Positions 29,321 to 38,503 of a DNA stretch of 64,000 bases are shown here, piece after piece. Both the position numbers and the translations under genes were made by a program. The notes under the pieces were generated by a model, which did no database searches, was not told the DNA's origin, and saw only the letters and a program-made list of their open reading frames with translations. The DNA comes from Streptomyces aureocirculatus (GTDB lineage Bacteria > Actinomycetota > Actinomycetes > Streptomycetales > Streptomycetaceae), in NCBI RefSeq assembly GCF_000720475.1, contig NZ_JOAP01000006.1, forward strand, positions 92,071 to 156,070, written 5' to 3'. Position 1 is the first letter of the stretch, and each line of letters opens with the position of its first letter.

Positions 29321-30328
29321 ATGAAGCCGAAGCGGGGGGCTGCGGGCGCGCGGGCGACGCGAGGGACATGGAGTGCCCGAGGGACAAGGTGGGCCCGAGT
29401 GGCACGGTGGGCGGTCGCGGTTGTGGCCGTGGCGGCGCTCGCGGCGTGCGCGGCGGAGCAGGACGGCGGGGGCCGGGACGAAGGCGGGGCGCACGGCCCC
29501 GGGGTGCCCGAGATCGACGACACGAAGGACATGCCCCCGCTCCCGCACGCTCGCTACGAGTTCAGCACGCGTGACTACACCCGCCAGGACCAGGCGGTCG
29601 CCCGCCTCACCCAGCGGTGCATGAGGTCCCACGGCTTCGCCGACTTCCCCCGGCAGTGGCACGAGCAGAAATTCGAGCCGATGTCCGAAACCCACCACGC
29701 CGTGTTCATTTCGACGACTCTGCACGGCTCCCTGGACCTCGATGCCGCACGCAAAGGGGGTTATGGCCTCGACCGTGATGCGTTCAAGAAGTTCTACGAG
29801 GCGCACGCGCCCAAGGGGCGACTGGTCACGCAGAGGGAGTACGCGGCGCTGAACGGTTTCGGCGGACGCGGGATACCCAAGGGCGGCTGCGACCAGGACG
29901 GGACGCGACGCGTGCAGGCGGACGTCAGGAACGAGACCCGCATGTCGGGATACGTCGCCGACCGCAGCGAGGCAGTGGCCAAGGCGGTCGCCAAGGACGC
30001 ACGCATGCGGCGCGCCCTGGACACGTGGGGGGACTGCATGGCCGACAAGGGCTTCAAGCGGTACGCGAGCCCGGAGGCCGCCTCCCGCGACAAGGCGTGG
30101 GGCAGGGGCGAGGACGGCGACACCCGGCGCACACGACGGGAGCGGGACACCGCCGTCGCCGACATCGAGTGCAAGCGCGAGCACAACACCGCCGGCGTGT
30201 GGTGGAGCGTCACCGCGGAGCTGCAGCGCCGCGACATCGACCGGCACCGGTCCGCGTACGAGGCGGTGCGCGCCGACCAGGAACGGATACGGGCGACCGT
30301 GCGCGACGTACTCGAAGGAGAGCGATGA
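29321..30328 (+). CDS. Secreted lipoprotein with paired CMxxxGF motifs
   Basis: A 335-residue precursor. A basic N-terminus and hydrophobic helix end in lipobox LAAC near residue 43. The mature part contains RCMRSHGF and DCMADKGF, a spaced Cys-Met...Gly-Phe pair common in uncharacterised actinobacterial lipoproteins, and a highly charged C-terminal helix. It should be anchored to the outer face of the membrane. The ATG at MKPKRGAAG is chosen; a GTG 24 bp upstream is possible. Confidence 0.7.
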   Translation: MKPKRGAAGARATRGTWSARGTRWARVARWAVAVVAVAALAACAAEQDGGGRDEGGAHGPGVPEIDDTKDMPPLPHARYEFSTRDYTRQDQAVARLTQRCMRSHGFADFPRQWHEQKFEPMSETHHAVFISTTLHGSLDLDAARKGGYGLDRDAFKKFYEAHAPKGRLVTQREYAALNGFGGRGIPKGGCDQDGTRRVQADVRNETRMSGYVADRSEAVAKAVAKDARMRRALDTWGDCMADKGFKRYASPEAASRDKAWGRGEDGDTRRTRRERDTAVADIECKREHNTAGVWWSVTAELQRRDIDRHRSAYEAVRADQERIRATVRDVLEGER

Positions 30329-30621
30329 GCCGGAGCGTGCGCGGCGGTTGCCCGGCGTGGTGAAACCGGGCCCCCGTATCTACGAGACCGCCGCCGCACG
30401 CGTCGGCGCCGACATTACCTGCCGCTCTGCGGTATCACCCGCTGCTCTGGGGCCGGCCCTCGGCGTGCTGCTCGACTGAACGCCACGTCCCCACCCCGAG
30501 TCGGACGGCCGCACGGCAACGGGGTTCTTGCTGCTGGGGTACATGGCGGAGTCTCCCTGGTACACGGATAGGTTGCGGGTGCGTCACTGCTATGACGGAT
30601 CGCGACGGAGGAATGTGACGG

Positions 30622-31644
30622 ATGGACGGAAGAGAGCTTCTGGCGGCGCGGTTCGAGGAGCACAGACCCCGCTTGAAGGCCGTCGCCTACCGCGTGCTCG
30701 GCTCCCTCAGCGAGGCCGAGGACGCGGTGCAGGAGACCTGGTTGAAGCTCAGCCGCGCCGACGGCGAGCGGGTGGAGAACCTCGGCGGCTGGCTCACCAC
30801 GGTCGTCGGCCGCGTCTGTCTGGACCTGCTGCGGGCGCGTAAGCAGCGGGGTGAGCAGCCCCTGGACGTCGAGGTGCCCGCCACACATGTGCCCGACCCG
30901 CAGATCAGCCCGCTGCCGGGCGGTCGTGAACCCGTCGACCCCGAACAGGAGGCGCTGCTCTCGGACTCGGTGGGGCTCGCGCTCCTCGTCGTCCTGGACA
31001 CGTTGGGCCCCGCGGAACGCCTCGCGTTCGTGCTGCACGACATGTTCGCGGTGCCGTTCGAGGACATCGCGCCCATCGTCGAGCGGTCCCCGGCCGCGAC
31101 CCGGCAACTGGCCAGCCGGGCCCGCCGCCGGGTCCGCGACACGGCCCCGGAGCCGGGACCGGACCGCACACGCCACCGCGAGGTCGTCGAGGCGTTCCTG
31201 ACGGCGGCGCGCGGCGGCGACTTCGACGCGCTGCTCGAACTGCTCGACCCGGACGTGGTGCTGCGGGCCGACGGCGGCGACGTCTCGGGGCTCTCCCGGT
31301 TCGTGCGGGGTGCGCGGGAGGTGGTCGCCGGGGCGCGTTCGTTCTCCGCGCTGGCAGGCACCACCTGTCTGGCCCTGGTCAACGGCCGGGTGGGCCAGCT
31401 CGCCGTACACGAGGGAAAGCCGTTCTCCGTCGGGGAGTTCACCGTCAGGGGCGGCCGGATCGTCGAGATCAACATCCTGGCCGACCAGGAGCGGCTGCGA
31501 ACGCTCCTGGACGCACGGGCGATCAGGGAACTCACGGGCACCGACGCCGGGGGCGGACCGGAAGTCGGGACCGGGCCAGGAGTCGGAAGCGGGCCGGGAG
31601 CCGGGGCCGGGCCCGAAAGCTGCACGGGCCCGGCCGCAGGCTGA
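30622..31644 (+). CDS. sigJ: ECF RNA polymerase sigma factor, SigJ/ECF41 type
   Basis: A 340-residue ECF sigma. Sigma-2 is in the first ~75 residues (AEDAVQETWLKLSRAD, LGGWLTTVVGRVCLDLLRAR), sigma-4 is at about 120-175 (AFVLHDMFAVPFEDIAPIVE), and a fused SnoaL-like domain at about 190-300 ends GGRIVEINILADQERL. The C-terminal domain replaces a separate anti-sigma factor and controls activity. A Gly/Pro-rich tail (GPGVGSGPGAGAGP) follows. GGAGGAATG precedes the ATG. Confidence 0.9.
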   Translation: MDGRELLAARFEEHRPRLKAVAYRVLGSLSEAEDAVQETWLKLSRADGERVENLGGWLTTVVGRVCLDLLRARKQRGEQPLDVEVPATHVPDPQISPLPGGREPVDPEQEALLSDSVGLALLVVLDTLGPAERLAFVLHDMFAVPFEDIAPIVERSPAATRQLASRARRRVRDTAPEPGPDRTRHREVVEAFLTAARGGDFDALLELLDPDVVLRADGGDVSGLSRFVRGAREVVAGARSFSALAGTTCLALVNGRVGQLAVHEGKPFSVGEFTVRGGRIVEINILADQERLRTLLDARAIRELTGTDAGGGPEVGTGPGVGSGPGAGAGPESCTGPAAG

Positions 31645-31645
31645 C

Positions 31646-33760
31646 TCACCCCACCCGCGTCCGCCGCGTCACCCGCTGCACGTACTCCTTCCGGTCGAGC
31701 GGATTGTGGTCCGTGCGCGGGCGGCCCGGCGGGGTGCCGTGGACCGGCGCGTAGTGGTCGAAGGCGGTCTCCAACTCGCCCTCGCCACGGGTGAGCCCGG
31801 GCAGTGCCTGCTCCAGGCCGTGCACCCGAGCGGCGGGCACCACCCCGTCGACGACGTATGTGGACCCGTGTGCCGTCGGTGTGTGCGGTACCGCGCGCAG
31901 CCGCCCGAGGGCCGGAAGCAGCGTCCCGAACACATCGGCGGGCACGGTGAGCCGGAACCGGTGCATCGGCTCGTGCACCCGCGTGCCCGCCCGCCGCAGC
32001 GCGTCCATCAGGACGAGCGGCGTGAGCTGACGGAAGTCGCCGGCCGTGCTCGACATGCTTTTGTCGAAGACGGCGTGGGCGTGGCTCTGGCGCGGCCAGT
32101 ACCCGGAATGCGTCATGGTGACGAGACAGTCGGGCACCTCCCACCCGTGCGGCCCCTGCCGCAACGTCTCCCCGACCGTCTCCTCGACGGCCTTGAAGAA
32201 CGCGTACGGCATCGAACCGAGCTCCACGCCCAGCCGGAACTCCACGCCCGACCCGACCGGCGCGGGCTCCACCCGCAGCCCCACTGTGGCGAGGAACGGA
32301 TTCGGGTCGGTGTCGATGATCTCCACAGCCGCGCCGATGCCGACGACCCGCTCCACGCAGATCGTCGTGGTCTCGCGGAAGTCGGCGCCGACCCCGAACT
32401 CGGCGGCGAGCGTGGCCTCGATGACCTCCTTCTGGACCTCGCCGTACAGGGACACGGAAATCTCCTGCCGCAGCGGGTCCTGCCGCAGGCCGATCAGCGG
32501 GTCCTGCTCCGCGAGCTGGGTGAGCGCGGAGTGCAGGGCGGCCCGGTCCGAGGGGTGGCGCGGTTCGACGACGGTCTCCAGCGTGGGCGGCGCGAAGTGG
32601 TGCCGTGCCCGGTGCCGCTCCGGTACGTCCCGCTCGTGGCCGAGCACATCGCCGATGCGTACGCCGCGCAGCCCCCACAGGAGCGCGATCTGCCCGGCCG
32701 ATACGGCGTCGCGCGGAGCCGCCGTGCCCTGCTCGAAGACGCCGATGCCGGTGACTTTGTCCTTGGCGTTCTTGGACCCGCTGACGGACCCGCCCCCGGC
32801 CCCGCCGACCCGGACCCGGTCCCGTACGCGCACCGTGCCGGAGAACATCCGCGCGTACGCCACCTTCTCGCCCGCGAGGCCGCGCTCGACCTTGAAGACG
32901 GTGCCCGCGACGGGCCCGTCCGCGGCGCAGGGCGCCGCGGGCAGCAACTCCTTGATCGCGTCGGTCAGCGCGTCGATCCCGGTACCGGTCATGGCCGAGC
33001 CGAGAAGGACCGGGTGGACCAGGGCCCGCCGGGTCTGGGCCGCGAGGGCTGTGTGCAGTTCGTCGTGGCGCAGGGCGGTGCCCTCGACGTACGCGGAAAG
33101 CAGCGCGTCGTCGTGTTCGGCGAGGAGTTCGGCCAGGCGGGCGGTGAAGTCCGGGTCGTCGGTGGCGTACGGGACGTAGTGCGCCGTGCGGGTGCCGGGG
33201 GCGTCCACCGTGCCCAGGGGGGTGACGGCGGGCGTCAACTTCCTGGCCAGGTCGGCCAGTACGCGCTCGGGGTTCGCTCCGCCGCGGTCCACCTTGTTGA
33301 CGAACACGAGCGTGGGGATGGCGAGCCTGCGCAGTGTGCGCATCAGGACGCGGGTCTGCGCCTGTACGCCCTCGACGGCGGACACGACGAGCACGGCGCC
33401 GTCGAGCACGCTCAGGACTCGCTCCACCTCGGCGATGAAGTCCGGGTGACCGGGGGTGTCGATGAGGTTGACGGTGACGTCGTCGATCGCGAACGAGACG
33501 ACCGCCGACTTGATGGTGATGCCGCGCTGCCGCTCGAGGGCGAGGGTGTCGGTCCTGGTGCTGCCGTCGTCGACGCTGCCGACCTCGTCGATGACACCGG
33601 CGGTGTGCAGCAGCCGCTCGGTCAGGCTGGTCTTGCCGGCGTCCACATGGGCGAGGATGCCCAGGTTCAGGATGCGGGGGCCGGTGTGCGTGTGCTCATG
33701 CGAGGGCCGCTCATGTGCGGTGCGGGTGTCCTGCGGGTCCTGCTGTGGGTGAGATGCCAC
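31646..33760 (-). CDS. TetM/OtrA-like ribosomal protection GTPase
   Basis: A 704-residue translational GTPase of the EF-G superfamily. It has G1 GILAHVDAGKTSLTERLL, G2 ERQRGITIKS, G3 VNLIDTPGHPDF and G4 FVNKVDRGG, then EF-G-like domains to the C-terminus. Length and domain plan match tetracycline ribosomal protection proteins (TetM, OtrA), which release tetracycline from the 30S A site. A ~25-residue His/Gln-rich N-terminal extension precedes the GTPase. Its stop is 1 bp from the sigJ stop. No tetracycline biosynthesis gene is in the window, so it may give intrinsic tolerance or have another translational role. Confidence 0.85.
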   Translation of the reverse strand: MASHPQQDPQDTRTAHERPSHEHTHTGPRILNLGILAHVDAGKTSLTERLLHTAGVIDEVGSVDDGSTRTDTLALERQRGITIKSAVVSFAIDDVTVNLIDTPGHPDFIAEVERVLSVLDGAVLVVSAVEGVQAQTRVLMRTLRRLAIPTLVFVNKVDRGGANPERVLADLARKLTPAVTPLGTVDAPGTRTAHYVPYATDDPDFTARLAELLAEHDDALLSAYVEGTALRHDELHTALAAQTRRALVHPVLLGSAMTGTGIDALTDAIKELLPAAPCAADGPVAGTVFKVERGLAGEKVAYARMFSGTVRVRDRVRVGGAGGGSVSGSKNAKDKVTGIGVFEQGTAAPRDAVSAGQIALLWGLRGVRIGDVLGHERDVPERHRARHHFAPPTLETVVEPRHPSDRAALHSALTQLAEQDPLIGLRQDPLRQEISVSLYGEVQKEVIEATLAAEFGVGADFRETTTICVERVVGIGAAVEIIDTDPNPFLATVGLRVEPAPVGSGVEFRLGVELGSMPYAFFKAVEETVGETLRQGPHGWEVPDCLVTMTHSGYWPRQSHAHAVFDKSMSSTAGDFRQLTPLVLMDALRRAGTRVHEPMHRFRLTVPADVFGTLLPALGRLRAVPHTPTAHGSTYVVDGVVPAARVHGLEQALPGLTRGEGELETAFDHYAPVHGTPPGRPRTDHNPLDRKEYVQRVTRRTRVG

Positions 33761-33845
33761 TAGGCGTCATGTCCTCGGGTCGGGGGGTGATTCCTTCCTG
33801 GTGGGACATGGACGTCTGGCGCATCTGGGGCTCCTGGTTCGGCTC

Positions 33846-33884
33846 GGGTGGCACGGGTGGCACGGGTGGCACGGGTGGTGACGT
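33846..33884. repeat. GGGTGGCAC 9-bp tandem repeat
   Basis: Four copies of GGGTGGCAC in the 442-bp gap (33761-34202) between the GTPase gene and sodN. A second array is at 34048-34094; the rest is unremarkable apart from the sodN terminator. Confidence 0.7.
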
Positions 33885-34047
33885 GATCAGTGCAGCAGGG
33901 AGCCGTCGGCGACGGCAACCGAATTTGTGTGGACCCCACTTGACGCGGACCCCGTTCGTGGCTGACCTCATCTGGAGCGGACCTCAAGTCGGAGCCGAGC
34001 AACCCGCGACCCGGACGGCAGAGGCGCACGGCAGGGGCGCATGGCGC

Positions 34048-34094
34048 GGGCGCACGGCGTGGGCGCACGGCGTGGGCGCACGGCGTGGGCGCAC
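34048..34094. repeat. GGCGCACGGCGT 12-bp tandem repeat
   Basis: Four copies of GGGCGCACGGCGT-like units just before the sodN terminator hairpin. No coding or regulatory meaning is evident. Confidence 0.7.
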
Positions 34095-34100
34095 GAAAAA

Positions 34101-34150
34101 CACCCGGCTCGCCGGGCCCGCCACCTTCGGCGGGCCCGGCGAACCGGGTG
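34101..34150 (-). terminator. sodN terminator hairpin
   Basis: CACCCGG-CTCGCCGGGCCCGCC pairs with GGCGGGCCCGGCGA-ACCGGGTG with one internal mismatch. It lies 50 bp after the sodN stop and ends in a T-run on the minus strand (34096-34100). Confidence 0.92.
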
Positions 34151-34202
34151 CGTGCACGTGCTGGGCGGCTGCCCCCTACGGGGAAGCCGCCGAGCGACGA
34201 GA

Positions 34203-34598
34203 TCAAGCCTTCTTGGTCTCCCAGAAGATGCGGTCGATCTCGGCGATCAGTTCGAGCGCCTTCTCACCGGTCTTCGGGTCCGTCGAAGCCTTCGCGGCCG
34301 AAAGGGCCTTGAGGGTGTCGTTGACCAGGGTGTGCAGCTTCGGGTACTTCTCGAAGTGCGGGGGCTTGAAGTAGTCGCTCCAGAGCACCGAGACGTGGTG
34401 CTTGGCGAGCTCGGCGCGCTGCTCCTTGATGACGGTGGCGCGGGCCTGGTAGTGCGGGTCGTCGTTGCCGGCCATCTTCTCCTGGACGGCCTTCACCGAC
34501 TCCGCCTCGATGCGGGCCTGGGCCGGGTCGTAGACGCCGCAGGGCAGGTCGCAGTGTGCGCTGGCCTTCACCTTGGGGGCAAACAGGCGGGAGAGCAT
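34203..34598 (-). CDS. sodN: Nickel superoxide dismutase SodN
   Basis: A 131-residue precursor whose first 14 residues (MLSRLFAPKVKASA) are removed to expose the nickel hook HCDLPCGVYDPAQ (His1, Cys2 and Cys6 of the mature enzyme). It converts superoxide to oxygen and peroxide in the cytoplasm as a hexamer. Length and sequence match the Streptomyces family. AAGGACAA precedes the ATG. The processing protease gene sodX is divergent 165 bp away. Expression is normally nickel-dependent through Nur; I cannot identify a clear Nur box. Confidence 0.97.
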   Translation of the reverse strand: MLSRLFAPKVKASAHCDLPCGVYDPAQARIEAESVKAVQEKMAGNDDPHYQARATVIKEQRAELAKHHVSVLWSDYFKPPHFEKYPKLHTLVNDTLKALSAAKASTDPKTGEKALELIAEIDRIFWETKKA

Positions 34599-34763
34599 TG
34601 AGTTGTCCTTCCTCGTGATCGTCTTCTCAGGGGGGACATTACTCCGTGAGAGACCTGTTTTCGCGAGCGCCCCCATGGGCTTAGGACAAAAGTCCAGGGT
34701 CAGACTGAAGACGGTGGAGGATGGACCGGGATGCCGGTAGAGGATGGGTCCGGGAGGTGTCTG

Positions 34764-35225
34764 ATGCCGGAGACGACGGCAGACGGGCGGGAGACACGCG
34801 TGCCGTTCCAGTTGATCGAGGTCGACGGCCCGTCCATGGTGCCGACGCTGAATCCGGGGGACTGGATGCTGGTGCGGCACGGCGCCCGGGTCCGCCCCGG
34901 TGACGTGGTGATCCTGCGTCACCCGCTGCAGCAGGACCTGCTGGTCGTCAAGCGCGCCGTCGAGCGGCGCGACGGCGGCTGGTGGGTGCTCGGCGACAAC
35001 CCGTACAACGCGGGCGGTGACAGCACGGTGTACGGGATCGTGCCGGAGGAACTGGTCCTCGCGCGGGTGCGCGCGCGGTTCCGGCCGCTGCAGCGGTTCC
35101 GCCAGGAGCGGGCGGCGCAGGGGCGGCGTCAGCTCTCGCCGGCCGCGCTCGCCTGCTGGGCCTTCTCGGCCGTGCGCCCCGTGCTCGCGGACCGCTCGCT
35201 CTCCAGGCGCTTGCGGGCCCGGTAG
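34764..35225 (+). CDS. sodX: Nickel-SOD maturation protease SodX
   Basis: A 153-residue S26-type (signal peptidase-like) protease. The catalytic Ser is in VDGPSMVPTLNPGDW, the catalytic Lys in DLLVVKRAVERRDG, and the family box is VLGDNPYNAGGDS. It removes the SodN propeptide so that nickel can bind. The start is ATG after GGGAGG; a longer in-frame ATG at 34731 lacks one. The last 97 bp overlap the 3' end of the convergent CGNR gene. Confidence 0.93.
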   Translation: MPETTADGRETRVPFQLIEVDGPSMVPTLNPGDWMLVRHGARVRPGDVVILRHPLQQDLLVVKRAVERRDGGWWVLGDNPYNAGGDSTVYGIVPEELVLARVRARFRPLQRFRQERAAQGRRQLSPAALACWAFSAVRPVLADRSLSRRLRAR

Positions 35226-35758
35226 GCGGCGACGTTCGCGCGGGTCGCGCAGCGGTCCGAGCAGTAGCGCCGGGACCGGTTGGTGGAGGTGTCCAGATAG
35301 GCGTTGCGGCACGGCGCCGCCTCGCACAGACCGAGCCGGTCCACGCCGTACTCCGTCAGGTGGAAGGCGAGGCCCATCGCGGCGATCGCAGCGAACCCAG
35401 CGGTGGCGTTCGAGGGGTGGTCGGCCAGGTGCATGTGCCACAGCGGGCGGCCGTCGTCGTCGCGGTAGTCGTGGCCGGAGATCTGAGGGCTCACCGGGAA
35501 CTCCAGGAGCAGGGAGTTCAGCAGGTCGACGGCCAGTGTCTCGTCCCCGCCGTCCGCCGCCTCGAAGACGCCGCGCAGCCGTCCCCGCACCGAGCGGAAG
35601 CGCGTCACGTCGGAGTCCGTGGCGCGCCGTGCGGCCTGCTGGTTCGCACCGAACAGCTCGCGCACCGCGTCGACGGAGGTCAGCGAGTCCTTGTTGCGAG
35701 CCGGCTCCTCGGTGTTGACCAGGCGTACGGCGTAGTCCGAGTAATAGGCCAGTTCCAC
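35129..35758 (-). CDS. CGNR zinc-finger, ABATE-domain regulator
   Basis: A 209-residue protein. The N-terminal ABATE-like domain starts MELAYYSDYAVRLVNTEEP; the C-terminal CGNR-type zinc finger reads LCEAAPCRNAYLDTSTNRSR then RYCSDRCATRANVAAYRARK. In this family, the finger binds DNA and the ABATE domain is thought to sense a ligand. Its 3' end overlaps sodX by 97 bp on the other strand, so both proteins keep coding capacity through the shared bases. Confidence 0.9.
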   Translation of the reverse strand: MELAYYSDYAVRLVNTEEPARNKDSLTSVDAVRELFGANQQAARRATDSDVTRFRSVRGRLRGVFEAADGGDETLAVDLLNSLLLEFPVSPQISGHDYRDDDGRPLWHMHLADHPSNATAGFAAIAAMGLAFHLTEYGVDRLGLCEAAPCRNAYLDTSTNRSRRYCSDRCATRANVAAYRARKRLESERSASTGRTAEKAQQASAAGES

Positions 35759-35875
35759 TTGTAGTCCTTACGGGGGCGGGATATCTTCATCTCTGTGCGT
35801 GGTAACGGTCACACTGGCTTCGTGGGTGTTACGCGACACGTTCAGTCGAGCGTAGTACGGGATGGAGGTCTTCCG

Positions 35876-36649
35876 GTGACGGAAACGGCTGGCGGTACGG
35901 GGTTCGGAACCGACTGGCGTGCCTGGCAGGAGAGTTGGGACCGGCAGCAGGAGTGGTACATGCCGGACCGCGAGGAGCGGTTCCGCGTCATGCTCGACAT
36001 GGTCGAGGCCCTCGTGGGCCCCGAGCCGCGCGTGCTCGACCTCGCGTGCGGTACAGGAAGTATTACGGCCCGCCTCCTCGAAAGGTTCCCGAAGGCGGTC
36101 AGCACGGGTGTCGACCTCGACCCCGCCCTGCTGGCCATCGCCGAGGGCACCTTCGCCGGGGACGACCGCGTCACCTTCGTGACCGCGGACCTGAAGGACC
36201 CCGACTGGACCTCCCAGCTCCCCCACGACTCCTATGACGCCGTACTCACCGCGACCGCCCTGCACTGGCTGTTCAGCGAGCCCCTCGCCGCGCTGTACGG
36301 GCAGCTCGCCAAGGTCGTGTCCGACGGCGGCGTCTTCATGAACGCCGACCACATGCCGGACCCGGCCACCCCGCGCATCAACGCCGCCGACCGCGAGCAG
36401 CGGCACGCCCGCCAGGAGGCCGCCAAGGACTCCGGCGCCCTGGACTGGGCCGACTGGTGGGGGCTCGCAGCCAAGGACCCCGTGCTCGCCGAGCCCACCG
36501 CCAAGCGTTTCGCGATCTACGGAGAGCACGCCGACGGCGACACCCCGCCCGCCGAGTGGCACATCCGCACCCTTCGCGAAGCAGGCTTCACCGAGGCCCG
36601 CACGGTTTGGTCGTCCCCGTCGGACGCCCTGGTCCTAGGCCTCAAGTAG
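35876..36649 (+). CDS. Class I SAM-dependent methyltransferase
   Basis: A 257-residue methyltransferase. SAM motif I is VLDLACGTGSITARLLERFP with the acidic residue in TGVDLDPALLAIA; motif IV region is YDAVLTATALHWLF. The fold resembles methyltransferase_25/trans-aconitate types; the substrate is unknown. GTG is chosen because GGAGG lies 8 bp upstream; an upstream GTG at 35795 is in frame but lacks one. Confidence 0.88.
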   Translation: MTETAGGTGFGTDWRAWQESWDRQQEWYMPDREERFRVMLDMVEALVGPEPRVLDLACGTGSITARLLERFPKAVSTGVDLDPALLAIAEGTFAGDDRVTFVTADLKDPDWTSQLPHDSYDAVLTATALHWLFSEPLAALYGQLAKVVSDGGVFMNADHMPDPATPRINAADREQRHARQEAAKDSGALDWADWWGLAAKDPVLAEPTAKRFAIYGEHADGDTPPAEWHIRTLREAGFTEARTVWSSPSDALVLGLK

Positions 36650-36697
36650 GGACTTCGGCTGCAAGAGGCACTTCGGCTGCAAGCGGGGACTTCGCGC

Positions 36698-36750
36698 TCT
36701 ACGTAGAGGGGCGGTACGGATCGGTGATCCGTACCGCCCCTCTACGTAGA
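36698..36750. terminator. 25-bp perfect hairpin terminator
   Basis: Arms 36698-36722 and 36726-36750 are fully complementary with a 3-base loop (GGT). It lies between the converging methyltransferase and ABC-ATPase genes. The outer ends read TCTACGTAGA, itself a palindrome. Confidence 0.93.
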
Positions 36751-36757
36751 CGACGCT

Positions 36758-37519
36758 TTACAGAACCTTCGACAGGAACGACTTAGTCCGCTCGTGCGAC
36801 GGGTTCGTCAGGACGTCGCGCGGGCGCCCGGACTCGACCACCACACCGCCGTCCATGAACACCAGGCTGTCGCCGACCTCGCGCGCGAAGCCCATCTCGT
36901 GCGTGACGACGATCATCGTCATGCCGGACTCGGCGAGGTCGCGCATGACGTCGAGGACGTCACCGACCAGCTCAGGGTCGAGCGCCGACGTGGGCTCGTC
37001 GAAGAGCATCAGCTTCGGGTCCATCGCGAGCGCGCGGGCGATCGCGACCCGCTGCTGCTGGCCTCCGGACAACTGCGAGGGGTAGTTCTTCGCCTTGTCG
37101 GCGAGCCCGACCCGCTCCAGGAGCTGACCGGCGCGCTCCCGCGCCTCCGCCTTGGACTGGCCCTTGACCTGGACCGGCGCCTCCATGACGTTCTCCAGCG
37201 CCGTCATGTGCGGGAAGAGGTTGAAACGCTGGAAGACCATGCCGATGTCCCGGCGCTTCTGGGCGACCTCGCTGTCCTTCAGCTCGTACAGCTTGTCGCC
37301 CTTCTGGCGGTAGCCGACCAGCTCCCCGTCGACGTAGAGGCGACCGGCGTTGACCTTCTCCAGGTGGTTGATGCAGCGCAGGAACGTCGACTTGCCGGAA
37401 CCCGAGGGGCCGATGAGACAGAAGACCTCACCGGACTCGACCTGGAGGTCGATGCCCTTGAGGACCTCGATGTGGCCGAACGACTTGTGCACGTTCTCGG
37501 CCTTGACCATGGCGGTCAT
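36758..37519 (-). CDS. Polar amino acid ABC transporter ATP-binding protein
   Basis: A 253-residue ATPase. Walker A is [15 protein letters not shown], the signature is [17 protein letters not shown], Walker B is [15 protein letters not shown], and the H-loop is [14 protein letters not shown]. This is the GlnQ/GluA class that drives uptake of glutamate, glutamine or related amino acids. GGGAGG precedes the ATG, which overlaps the permease stop by 1 bp (TGATG). It is the last gene of a binding protein-permease-ATPase operon. Confidence 0.94.
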   Translation of the reverse strand: MTAMVKAENVHKSFGHIEVLKGIDLQVESGEVFCLIGPSGSGKSTFLRCINHLEKVNAGRLYVDGELVGYRQKGDKLYELKDSEVAQKRRDIGMVFQRFNLFPHMTALENVMEAPVQVKGQSKAEARERAGQLLERVGLADKAKNYPSQLSGGQQQRVAIARALAMDPKLMLFDEPTSALDPELVGDVLDVMRDLAESGMTMIVVTHEMGFAREVGDSLVFMDGGVVVESGRPRDVLTNPSHERTKSFLSKVL

Positions 37520-38466
37520 CAGCGGACACCTCCCGCGCGGTTGCTCAGGGACAGCATGTTGGCCTTGATCTTCTGCCAGGGGGTGTCGGGCAGCGCACGC
37601 GAGGAGCCGCGCGCGTAGTAGCGCTCCAGGTAGTACTGGCCGACGCTGAGGATCGACGTCATGATCAGGTACCAGGTGGCGGCGAGCAGCAGCACCTCCA
37701 CGGTGGCGCCGGACGAGGTGCCGATGTCCTGGGCGTACTTCAGGAGCTCGTAGTACTGCACAGCCGCGACCAGCGACGTCGTCTTGAGCATGTTGATGAC
37801 TTCGTTGCCCGTCGGCGGCACGACCACGCGCATCGCCTGCGGGATGACGATGCGGCGCAGGGTCTTGCCGTGGCTCATGCCGAGCGCCTGGGACGCCTCC
37901 GTCTGGCCCTCGTCGACCGAGAGCAAGCCCGCGCGGCAGATCTCCGCCATGTACGCGGCCTCGTTGAGGCCCAGGCCGAGGAGCGCCGTCAGGAACGGCG
38001 TCATGAAGTCCGACCACTCGTCCTTGTAGATCGGACCGAGGTTGATGTACTCGAAGACGAAGCCGAGGTTGAACCAGACGAAGAGCTGGACCAGGACCGG
38101 CGTACCGCGGAAGAACCAGATGTAGAACCACGCGATCGACGAGGTCACCGGGTTCTTCGACAGCCGCATCACCGACAGGATGACGCCGCCGACGACACCG
38201 ATGAGCATCGAGAGGACCGTGAGGATCAGGGTCTCGCGGACGCCCTTGAGGATGCGCTCGTCGAAGAAGTTGTCCGGGATGGCACCCCAGTTGATGTCAC
38301 CGCCTGCGAACGCGAGGATGATGGCGACGAGCACGGCGATGGCGAGGACGGCGGCGACGTAGCGGCCGTAGTGGCGCACCGGGATCGCCTTGATCGCCTC
38401 GGGGGCGGAGCGCGGTGGTTCGTCCTTGGGGGCGGAGCCGCCCGACTTGCTGATGTCCGTTGTCAC
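37519..38466 (-). CDS. Polar amino acid ABC transporter permease
   Basis: A 315-residue HisMQ-type permease with a ~35-residue cytoplasmic N-terminus and about six transmembrane helices. Family marks are [17 protein letters not shown] and the coupling loop [20 protein letters not shown]. Only one permease gene is present, so it probably works as a homodimer, unlike the GluCD heterodimer. GTG start. Confidence 0.93.
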   Translation of the reverse strand: MTTDISKSGGSAPKDEPPRSAPEAIKAIPVRHYGRYVAAVLAIAVLVAIILAFAGGDINWGAIPDNFFDERILKGVRETLILTVLSMLIGVVGGVILSVMRLSKNPVTSSIAWFYIWFFRGTPVLVQLFVWFNLGFVFEYINLGPIYKDEWSDFMTPFLTALLGLGLNEAAYMAEICRAGLLSVDEGQTEASQALGMSHGKTLRRIVIPQAMRVVVPPTGNEVINMLKTTSLVAAVQYYELLKYAQDIGTSSGATVEVLLLAATWYLIMTSILSVGQYYLERYYARGSSRALPDTPWQKIKANMLSLSNRAGGVR

Positions 38467-38503
38467 GGGTGTGGCCTTTCAGCGACGAGATGACGAAACG
38501 CGG

